Shown here piece after piece: positions 56,246-64,000 of a DNA stretch of 64,000 nucleotides (its first letter is position 1; the number at the start of each line of letters is the position of its first letter). Source of the DNA: Methanobacteriota archaeon. GTDB taxonomy: Archaea; Thermoplasmatota; E2; JACPAO01; JAHWKR01. The stretch covers positions 23,119 to 87,118 of the forward strand of contig JAHWKR010000001.1 in NCBI GenBank assembly GCA_019347805.1. The letters are read 5' to 3'. The notes beneath the pieces were generated by a model. The model ran no database searches. It was not told the origin of the DNA and saw nothing but the letters and a program-made list of their open reading frames with translations. A program made the translations under genes and the position numbers.

Positions 56246-57846
56246 GGGTCGCGCCTCCTTCCTGCTGCGATGGCCATGGCCGCCAATACGATCCCGACCG
56301 GGACGACGGGCGATTGGGCCGCAAGCGGTGGGTTTCCGGCGTTGTCGGGTGTCACCGTCACGGTAGCGTGGCCGTCGCGGAGGCGGAAGACCTCGGCCAG
56401 GTCCCCGTCCGGTTCAAAAAAGACGGCCTCTTCGATGGTGATGGGCGTCTGGCTCCCTTGCGCACCGCGCGCCTCAAGGAACAGGGTGATGATGTGGGCA
56501 CTGCGGCGTACCGGTACGTCCGGGGTCACGTCGAGACGGACGACACCGTTGTCGAAACGCACGTCCCACCCGGGAACGTCTCCGTGCGAATGAGACCCGT
56601 CTCCGCCTTCGGGGTGTTCGTGGGGACCGAACGGTTCGGCGCCGGTCACGGCGAGGACCGTCGGGTCGTAGATCAGGCGAAGTGTGTATCTTGCCACGCC
56701 TTCGAGCGGTGGGCGAACGAGTGTCAGCCGGTATTCGTGGGTGCGGCCTTGCTGGACGCCGCCGGTCTCGACCTTGAAGACGATGCCGCGCTCAAGGAGG
56801 CCGACCTGGGTGAGGGCAACGCGGACCGAGGTGACCGCGGCCGAGAGCGTCTCGAGGTCGCCAATGGCGGCAGCGTCGCGGAAGTGCGCGTAGGCGTCGT
56901 CGGTCTCGTTCATCACGCCTTCGCCGCGCAGGAAGAGTCCCGCGCGGTCGGCGCCGTACTGGAGCCAGGCATGTTCGGCCAGGACAGCACGGAGGGCGGG
57001 GGTCTCCTCGGCGGCGCGGAGGACGCCATAGGCGGCGTCGATGTTGCGCATCGCGTAGACGTCGAGCGGTTCGATGTCGCGGTCCAACTCGATGGCGACG
57101 AGCGGTGCGATGAGTCCCGGCCATGTGTCGGCATTGCGTTCATCGGGAAGGTCGGACAAGAGTGCGCGACCGCGGGTCGCGTTCTCGTTGAACGGCCGAG
57201 CGAGGTCCTCGGGCAGCCGTTCGGCCGCGGTGTCGACGAGAAGTCCCATGAGGGCGCTCGCACCGTCGGCGGTCGCGGCGGCGGCATCATGCATCCCGGC
57301 TCGTTCCAAGAGCATGGCGGTGAAGAGCGTCTCGCGGGCACGTGAGGCGAGCAGGGAATCGAGGTCTTTCGTGATGTTCTGTTGGTGGGGTGCCTCGGCC
57401 CGATGAGAGGCCCACTCAGGGATGCTCCAGCCGCCGCGGTCGCTGCGCGAATGGGCGAGCCGCATCCAGAGGTCGAGGGACTCCGCATCATTCGACTCAA
57501 GTGCGGCGAGGACGTTGTCGCGCACGAACGCGAGCAGGAGAGACTCGGCCGCGAGCGGTGCGGCGCCTTCTTCGGCGGGTCGGTGAAGCTGTGTCGACCA
57601 GGCGGCTTCGACGGGTCCTGTCGTCACGAGGCTGTGTGGAAAGAGCTCGTCACGCAAGTGGTCGAGCGCCGCCCGCCGGCTGTCCTCCCGTTGGTCGTGA
57701 TGGGCGGTGCGGAAAAGGCCGAGAGCGACGTTCAGTGCATCAGATGCTGACCCGTCGCTGCGGGTCAGGCCCTCGCCGCTGCCGCTCGGAGCGACGAAGA
57801 GGCCGGTGAGGAGGATGAACGTGAGGAGAACGGTGATGCGGGCCAT
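56233..57846 (-). CDS. secreted protein with cohesin-like C-terminal domain and TM anchor
   Basis: MARITVLLTFILLTGLFVAPSGSGEG; YTLRLIYDPTVLAVTGAEPFGP...FDNGVVRLDVTPDVPVRRSAHIITLFLEARG; C-term SPVVPVGIVLAAMAIAAGRRRDPCIH. Confidence 0.7.
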   Translation of the reverse strand: MARITVLLTFILLTGLFVAPSGSGEGLTRSDGSASDALNVALGLFRTAHHDQREDSRRAALDHLRDELFPHSLVTTGPVEAAWSTQLHRPAEEGAAPLAAESLLLAFVRDNVLAALESNDAESLDLWMRLAHSRSDRGGWSIPEWASHRAEAPHQQNITKDLDSLLASRARETLFTAMLLERAGMHDAAAATADGASALMGLLVDTAAERLPEDLARPFNENATRGRALLSDLPDERNADTWPGLIAPLVAIELDRDIEPLDVYAMRNIDAAYGVLRAAEETPALRAVLAEHAWLQYGADRAGLFLRGEGVMNETDDAYAHFRDAAAIGDLETLSAAVTSVRVALTQVGLLERGIVFKVETGGVQQGRTHEYRLTLVRPPLEGVARYTLRLIYDPTVLAVTGAEPFGPHEHPEGGDGSHSHGDVPGWDVRFDNGVVRLDVTPDVPVRRSAHIITLFLEARGAQGSQTPITIEEAVFFEPDGDLAEVFRLRDGHATVTVTPDNAGNPPLAAQSPVVPVGIVLAAMAIAAGRRRDPCIH

Positions 57847-57928
57847 ATGATCATGGGGGATGGAGAGAGGGGACAAGAAGGGAAGAGGGCAGGCCTTCTG
57901 AAGACCCTACCGGTCGTCCGCGACCGTT

Positions 57929-59098
57929 CTAGACGTGCGGGAGGCCACGGCCGGAGGCGGCGTCGCATCCGGTCTTGGCATGCTCGCCCTTGGTGATGTC
58001 CTCGACACCCTGCGCGAGCGCACTGCGCGTCGTGCCACCGTCGCCGGTCCACTTCTTGAGCGCGAGGCCCGAGACGTGCGGCGTGGCCATTGACGTGCCG
58101 CTGATGGTGTCGTAGCCGCCGCCCTTCCAGGTCGAAAGGACGCTGACACCGGCCGCTGCGAAAGCGACCTCGCCGTCGTTGTCGCCGCAGCCGTCGCTCG
58201 AGCCGCGGCTGGACCAGGACGCGACGGTCTTGGTCGAGTCGATGGCGGCGACGGCGACCGTGCTTCCGAGCGCACCGGGGTAGTCGATGCTGCCGAGGGA
58301 CGAGCCGTCGTTGCCGGCCGCCGCGACGAAGAGACCGCCGCCGGCGTTGAAGGCGTCGATGGCGTCGGACGAGCTCTGGCTGAAGCCGTCGCTGCCGATG
58401 CTGTAGGTGATGACATCGCAGACGTTGGTGCAGGCCTGGATGGCCGCGATGATGTCGGATCCGCTGCAGAGACCGCCGTTGTTGCAGACCTTGTACGAGC
58501 GGATGCTCGCTTCGGAGGCGACACCGTAGATACCGAGATTGTCGCTGCCGGCGTCCGCGGCGGCCGTACCGGCCGTGTGCGTGCCGTGGCCGTTGCCGTC
58601 CTCGCCATCGAAGAAGACGATGCGGTTGACGAGGTCGACGTGGTCGGAGTCGATGCCGGAGTCCAGGTGACCGAGGATGACGCCCGCGCCACCGCTCGTG
58701 GCGGTGATGGTGGCGTCGTTGTAGATCTGCTCGATACCGTAGGGGGTCTGGTCGGCGACACGGGTCTCGCCGCCGCCACCGCCGCCGCCGTCGCAGGGGT
58801 CGTTGTTCCGGTGGCACTGGAGGGTCGAGTAGGTGTTGTCCTCGACGGTGACGTCGGGGCGTTGTTTCAGTTCGTGGTAGCGTGTGACGTCGATCTCTCC
58901 GCCGATCCAGCCGATCTCGTACCATACATAGTTCGCTTGGAAGCCGGGCCAGGCGACGATCTCTTCCAGAACGCTCTGGGACGCCTTGATGTTGACTTCC
59001 TTGGTCGGGACCGCGAGGGGGTCGGCCGTGCCGGTCGGGGCGGTGAGGCCCAGGAAGGCGAGGCTGACCACGATGGCGGTCAAGGTGTGTTTGTTCAT
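57929..59098 (-). CDS. secreted subtilisin-like serine protease (S8)
   Basis: GVILGHLDSGIDSDH, GHGTHTAGTAAA, AAAGNDGSS, SGTSMATPHVSGLALK (complete D-H-S triad); signal peptide and prodomain-like N-terminus. Confidence 0.95.
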   Translation of the reverse strand: MNKHTLTAIVVSLAFLGLTAPTGTADPLAVPTKEVNIKASQSVLEEIVAWPGFQANYVWYEIGWIGGEIDVTRYHELKQRPDVTVEDNTYSTLQCHRNNDPCDGGGGGGGETRVADQTPYGIEQIYNDATITATSGGAGVILGHLDSGIDSDHVDLVNRIVFFDGEDGNGHGTHTAGTAAADAGSDNLGIYGVASEASIRSYKVCNNGGLCSGSDIIAAIQACTNVCDVITYSIGSDGFSQSSSDAIDAFNAGGGLFVAAAGNDGSSLGSIDYPGALGSTVAVAAIDSTKTVASWSSRGSSDGCGDNDGEVAFAAAGVSVLSTWKGGGYDTISGTSMATPHVSGLALKKWTGDGGTTRSALAQGVEDITKGEHAKTGCDAASGRGLPHV

Positions 59099-59575
59099 GT
59101 TTCGATACCTCCGTTCACGTCCGCTGGTGGTCGCGCGACAGACCTTGCGGTAGGGCCGTTGTAGACCTCCCGATGCAGACGCACGACCGTTGTCCGTTCG
59201 GACGAACGGTTGGCCCGGGGCACTCTCATGCTATGTATAGGCATGTCGGGGTGGCAACCTGTCGGCTGCAGGCTGTCAACCCTTGGGAACGGTGGCGTCG
59301 CGGAGACGGCTCGGCCAGAAATTCGTACCATCGGCGTCTAGAAGAGTCCTGAAATGACGATTTTTGCACCATGGATGTTTCGGGAAGTGGACGCTTTGCT
59401 CATTGTGAGCAGTCCACACGATTCACCAGAATAGTAGGATAAACCCTTCGCTTTACCTACGGAAACCACGCAGGGACTTGCAAAAGATCGAGAGGTGTGG
59501 AGCGGTCGAGTGCCGCTTCTTCCGCAATGCCCGAGCTCCCATGAACGGCGCAGGCCAGGCGGCGGCCGAGCGATC

Positions 59576-60718
59576 TCAGGTCACGTCGACGCCGTGGCTC
59601 CGCGGACGCCAGGCCAACGACACCAAGAGCGCCACGAGGAACGACACGACCCCCGCCCCTGGCGTCTCGCCCGCAGTGTCACCCGACCCCGACCCGACCC
59701 GGAACGACCATTGCTCGTGGTATCGGTTGCCGTGGACATCGTCGACCTCGACCGAGACACGGTGGGGGCCCTCCTCGAGCGGTGCCGGGGGCGTGTAGCG
59801 CAGGACGCCGTTCGTGAACGTCCACCCGCTCTCGATGGGTCGGAGGTCGAGGAACAGGCGCAGGTCATCCACCGATCCGGCGGAGGGGGCCTCGATGGCG
59901 ACCTCGATTGTGACCGTCGGATCGACGCCTGTGGCGTCCGGAAGTGGCGCAAGAGGCGTGATGGTCGGCACCGGGGCGCGCGGTCGGGGCGGCGTCGTGA
60001 CGGTATAGGTCTCGCTGGTCACATTGTTGCCGGCCCAATCCTCGAACACGACCCATGCCTCGTATTCCGTCTCGGGGTCGAGGCCCTTCACGGGGAACTT
60101 CTGGAGATAGGCGAAAACCGGTGTCGGGTTCTCGAGTTCCCGACCACCCTCGGCCGGCCGTATGCGCAGGTCGGCACGGGTCAGCTCGCCCGTGGTCGTC
60201 TCCTGGTAGTAGCCATTGTGGGCGAGTCTCTCGACGGGTCCGAGCGAGTAGGTGGGCGGGGTGACATCGCGTGTCAGTTCGAAGGTGCCTTGGACCGGCC
60301 CTTTGAACCCGAGGCGCAGGATCGTGTCGTCGCCGTCCTCGATGAAGCGGTAGACCTGCGCCGGGGCATTGGCGTTCCAGACATCGTCGCGGGGGAACTT
60401 GTGGAAGAGCGGATAGTGGTCCACGGCGACGTCCACGGAGGGCACCACCTGATGGTCCCGGTCCACATCGAACAGGCCGTCGGGGAACCGGATGTCACCC
60501 ACCACGAACCGTTCGATGAGGTCCATGTCCCACGCATAATGTTCGCCCTCCGTGTGCGCGTCGAGGACGAACCAGCCGGCCGGACCGTCATAGCGCGGCG
60601 GGGCATCGACCTGGAGCGTGATCATGAAATCAGGCCCTTCCTCGGCGGATGCCGAAGGCACAAGGGCGGGCCCGATGAGGGCCAAAAGGACGAGGGGAAC
60701 GATCACCGACACACGCAT
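59576..60718 (-). CDS. secreted protein with C-terminal TM anchor (paralogue of 51617-52744)
   Basis: Signal IVPLVLLALIGPALVPSASA; FDVDRDHQVVPSVDVAVDHYPLFHKF; C-term TPGAGVVSFLVALLVSLAWRPRSHG. Confidence 0.75.
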   Translation of the reverse strand: MRVSVIVPLVLLALIGPALVPSASAEEGPDFMITLQVDAPPRYDGPAGWFVLDAHTEGEHYAWDMDLIERFVVGDIRFPDGLFDVDRDHQVVPSVDVAVDHYPLFHKFPRDDVWNANAPAQVYRFIEDGDDTILRLGFKGPVQGTFELTRDVTPPTYSLGPVERLAHNGYYQETTTGELTRADLRIRPAEGGRELENPTPVFAYLQKFPVKGLDPETEYEAWVVFEDWAGNNVTSETYTVTTPPRPRAPVPTITPLAPLPDATGVDPTVTIEVAIEAPSAGSVDDLRLFLDLRPIESGWTFTNGVLRYTPPAPLEEGPHRVSVEVDDVHGNRYHEQWSFRVGSGSGDTAGETPGAGVVSFLVALLVSLAWRPRSHGVDVT

Positions 60719-60775
60719 GGCTGCCGGTAGTCGCGGCCCCCCTAAAGCGCTTCTGTCCCACGCGGTCCCGGAAGC

Positions 60776-61672
60776 TCAGGAATCGTTGGCCGCACCCGGT
60801 GTCGCGGCCCCGTAGGTCCACGAGCCGGCGCCGTCGGTGGTGCGCGACCATGAGCCGCTGTCGCCGCGCGTGTCGGTGAGCTCGACCGAGCGGTCCAGCG
60901 TCCGACCGTGAGGATCGGCGAACACCACGGTCTCGTTCGTGTCACTGAAGTCGAGGACGTGCAGGAGGTCGATGCGGAGATGGCCACCCGCCGGCACCGT
61001 CGTGTTGTTCGGCACCACATAGGCTGACGCATCGGGGAGGGTGGCCCAGGTCTCGCCCCAGACCGTCCAGCCGCCGACGTCGAACGGGGCATCGCCCCCA
61101 TTGTAGAGTTCGATCCATTCCAGCCCCACCTCGCCGGCGTTCACTTCCACCTCGTTCAGATAGACGTCGCACGAGGCGTCACCTTGCACCTGCCACCCGC
61201 GCACACGCACGTCCCAGTCGACCATGACACCCACATCGAGGCGTACCATCACCTCGTAGGTGCCGGCTGCGGGCACGATGCCCATGCGGTAGCCGTAGCG
61301 GGACTCCGAGAGCGAACGCTCCGAGAAAAAGGTGCCGTCGGCATGGTAGAACGCCGCGTGGAAGACATAGGGGATGCGCGGGTCGCTGCCGTCCGGCTTG
61401 CCGGAACTCGCGGGTTCATAGAGCAGGTCGAGCCGCAGGTCGCGATGGCACGGCCCTACGTCGAAGGGGAAGCGGATCTCATTGACAGCGCCATGGCCGA
61501 TGCCGTGGAGGCCGACCACGGACGTGCCGGACTCCCAATCAAGGTGGACGAGACCCGCATCGGCGCCCCATCCGCCTGGCAACACCACGACCAGGACAAG
61601 GAGCGCGACGCCCACCAGACGTACGCTGCGCACTCGACGGGAGACGGGAACAGGCCTGATAAGCGTTCTCAT
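60776..61672 (-). CDS. secreted lamin-tail-domain-like protein
   Basis: VYLNEVEVNAGEVGLEWIELYNGGDAPFDVGGWTVWGE...VPAGGHLRIDLLHVLDFSDTNETVVFADPHGRTLDRSV. Confidence 0.78.
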   Translation of the reverse strand: MRTLIRPVPVSRRVRSVRLVGVALLVLVVVLPGGWGADAGLVHLDWESGTSVVGLHGIGHGAVNEIRFPFDVGPCHRDLRLDLLYEPASSGKPDGSDPRIPYVFHAAFYHADGTFFSERSLSESRYGYRMGIVPAAGTYEVMVRLDVGVMVDWDVRVRGWQVQGDASCDVYLNEVEVNAGEVGLEWIELYNGGDAPFDVGGWTVWGETWATLPDASAYVVPNNTTVPAGGHLRIDLLHVLDFSDTNETVVFADPHGRTLDRSVELTDTRGDSGSWSRTTDGAGSWTYGAATPGAANDS

Positions 61673-61757
61673 GGCCGGGACAAAACCTAAAGCCGACCTT
61701 GGTGTGCCAAACCACACCATGGTGGTCGGAGGTCGTGAAACCGGACGGATCAGGTCC

Positions 61758-63875
61758 ATGTGGCGGGCCGGGTGGGCGATCACGATCGTCCTGGGTATCG
61801 CCGTACCCGTGGCCGGGGCCACCGACGCACCGACACCCCTTGCTGTGGACGTCACCGAGGATGTGGGCATCGGGTTCGTGCACGCGCCGAGCCGTTCGGA
61901 CTTGCCCCGCTTTCCCGACTACATGGGCGGCGGGGCATGCTGGGGCGACTACGACGGCGACGGCCGGATGGACCTGTACCTTCCCGACATGCTGGGCCCC
62001 TCCGGGACTGAACGGTCGACGCTCTACCGTAATGCAGGGCCCGACGACGAAGGAACCTGGCGGTTCGAGGATGTAACCGAAACGCAGGCGGTGGACCTTC
62101 AGGGCATGGGGCTGGGCTGTGTCTGGGGCGACTATGACAACGACGGCTGGCCCGACCTCTTCGTGACCTTCGCCACGATGGCCGATTCCGCGCGCGGCCA
62201 CACCCTGCTGCGCAACCTCGGCGACGGCCGTGGCTTCGAGGACGTGACTCGTGCGGTCGGTATGGACCTGCAGGCAGCCGACGAGGACCCGCCCTGCCTG
62301 GCCATGCACCGAACGGCAGACGGGGAGGTCCGGACGCTCTGCTTCGGGGTCTCCGCCGCCTGGCTCGACTTCGACCTCGACGGTGACCTCGACCTTTACG
62401 TGGGCAACTATGTGGAGATTCCCCACGGTGCATGCCGCTTTACCTCGTTCCCCAACCCGCTCTCCTGCCAAGGACAACCGAACCACCTGTGGCAAAACGA
62501 CGGCGACGGCACCTTCACCGAAATCGGGCGGGAGGCCGGGGTGGCTTTCAACAGCGACCGTTCGGGCGGCCGCACGCTGGGTGTGGTCGCCACCGATGTG
62601 GACGGCGACACGTGGCCCGACATCTACGTCGCCAACGACTTCGACGCCAACGCGCTCTTTCTCAACCAGCGCGACGGGACGTTCCGGGAAGTGGCCCGCG
62701 ACCGGGGCGTGGCGGCGACCGGCCACACCTTCAAGGAAGAGAACGGCCACCGCGCCGGGATGGGCGTCGACGCCCAGGACCTCGACGGCGACGGCCTCGT
62801 CGACCTGCTCTCGACCCACCTGCGCGACCAGTATGATTCGGTCTATCTCGGCGGTCGCGATGGGCGCAAGGCCGTCTGGTCGGAAGTGGCGGACGAGAGC
62901 GCCGCACTGGGGACGATCGCCCGGTCCATCTCCCGCTGGGGCGGCGGCTTCGTCGACCTCGACCTCGACGGCCACAAGGACTACCTCGTCGTGGCCGGCA
63001 ACCAGTACAACCAGGACCCCGGGCCCGTCCACCTGGCGCGTCAGGTCGACGGTGAGCTGGTGCTCGAGGAGGCACCACGCTGGCCCTTCGGTGAGGATTC
63101 ACCGGATTCGTGGCGCAACCATCGCGGCGCCGCGTTCGCCGACTATGACGACGACGGCGACATGGACGTGCTGGTCGGTGTGCTGCCGACCAAGGGCGAG
63201 GACACGCCCGAGCCACGGCCGCGCCTGCTCCGTTTCGACATCGTCGACCACGCTACCTCCGTCGCCCAGAACTCGGGTCCGCACTTCCTCCGCATCGTGC
63301 TCATCGGCACCGATTCGACGCGTGATGGCTTCGGGACCCACGTGCGGGTCGAGACCGCCGACGGTCACGTGCAACATCTCTGGAAAACCTCCGGTGCCTC
63401 CTACGGCTCCGGACACGATTCCCGGCTGCTTTTCGGACTCGGCGACGAGACCCGCGGCACGGTCACCGTGACCTGGCCCGGTGGAAAAGTACAGGGGCTC
63501 CTTGGGTTCGACCTCGGCGAGGCCACCGGCAACACACTCCGCACCGTCGAGAAGAACACAGACCCCCCTGCGGCACCCACGTGGACCGAGCATGGTGACG
63601 ACGGCATTTTGCGTTGGGGACGCAGTATGGCCGCTGATTTTTCGGCCTACCGCGTCTACGACGGTGCCGATCTTTTGGCCGAGGTCGACGACCGGGCGGC
63701 CACGTCCTTGGCCGTCGAGGGCACGGGGCCATTCCGCGTCACCGTCGTGGACACCGCGGGACACGAATCCGGTGACGAGGAGGGCCCGTTTGCGGCATTG
63801 CCCATGACCGGGCTCCCGCACGTCGTCCTTGCCATGTGCGCGCTCGTCATCGCGGCGCGACGGTCGCGTCGCTGA
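61758..63875 (+). CDS. FG-GAP/VCBS + ASPIC/UnbV protein with C-terminal anchor
   Basis: MWRAGWAITIVLGIAVPVAGA; DYDNDGWPDLFVTF, DFDLDGDLDLYVGNY; GTHVRVETADGHVQHLWKTSGASYGSGHDSRLLFGLGDETRGTVTVTWPGG. Earlier in-frame ATG at 61671. Confidence 0.87.
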   Translation: MWRAGWAITIVLGIAVPVAGATDAPTPLAVDVTEDVGIGFVHAPSRSDLPRFPDYMGGGACWGDYDGDGRMDLYLPDMLGPSGTERSTLYRNAGPDDEGTWRFEDVTETQAVDLQGMGLGCVWGDYDNDGWPDLFVTFATMADSARGHTLLRNLGDGRGFEDVTRAVGMDLQAADEDPPCLAMHRTADGEVRTLCFGVSAAWLDFDLDGDLDLYVGNYVEIPHGACRFTSFPNPLSCQGQPNHLWQNDGDGTFTEIGREAGVAFNSDRSGGRTLGVVATDVDGDTWPDIYVANDFDANALFLNQRDGTFREVARDRGVAATGHTFKEENGHRAGMGVDAQDLDGDGLVDLLSTHLRDQYDSVYLGGRDGRKAVWSEVADESAALGTIARSISRWGGGFVDLDLDGHKDYLVVAGNQYNQDPGPVHLARQVDGELVLEEAPRWPFGEDSPDSWRNHRGAAFADYDDDGDMDVLVGVLPTKGEDTPEPRPRLLRFDIVDHATSVAQNSGPHFLRIVLIGTDSTRDGFGTHVRVETADGHVQHLWKTSGASYGSGHDSRLLFGLGDETRGTVTVTWPGGKVQGLLGFDLGEATGNTLRTVEKNTDPPAAPTWTEHGDDGILRWGRSMAADFSAYRVYDGADLLAEVDDRAATSLAVEGTGPFRVTVVDTAGHESGDEEGPFAALPMTGLPHVVLAMCALVIAARRSRR

Positions 63876-63949
63876 TCGATGGTCTCTGGGTCCGCCAAGG
63901 GCGGAAAAGGATGGGAGAAGGAAAGGGAAGAGAATGTGCAAGACCGGAC

Positions 63950-64000
63950 CTAGATGGTCTCGGTCTCGCAGCTGCCGCTTCCGGCATGGTCCTGGGTGCT
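63950..64000 (-). CDS. possible C-terminus of a gene entering from the right edge
   Basis: Reverse frame ...STQDHAGSGSCETETI-stop; only 16 codons visible. Confidence 0.3.
   Translation of the reverse strand, partial: STQDHAGSGSCETETI

Overview
High-GC archaeal chromosomal window (the archaeal RNAP/ribosomal 'str'-type operon makes the domain assignment firm; a Thermoplasmatota-like lineage is only a guess). Backbone: KorAB, fumarase alpha, tRNA-Lys, rpoH-rpoB-rpoA1-rpoA2-rpl30e-nusA, rps12-rps7-EF2, an aminotransferase, acyl-CoA dehydrogenase, and divergent nadC/aspartate dehydrogenase. Accessory content includes: (i) an envelope operon (4.1-8.9 kb) with a PGF-CTERM-like surface protein and a membrane protein carrying a very large K/R/E-rich cytoplasmic coil; (ii) a MacB/FtsX-type ABC exporter inserted between nusA and rps12 and bracketed by two arrays of GC-rich hairpins with GGAGGTAT-(N)TGA or GTGGTGGTGCGTGCGT tails, the strongest candidate for an undescribed element here; (iii) a divergent RHH/PadR regulator locus packed with GGGTA/TACCC inverted repeats; (iv) a 42-64 kb secretome island with five FG-GAP/ASPIC-UnbV (CRTAC1-like) proteins, an RnfD-like protein, DUF4382 proteins, a subtilisin and several proteins ending in a Pro/Gly + TM + Arg-rich anchor. 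All calls come from reading the sequence and supplied ORF translations; no searches were run.
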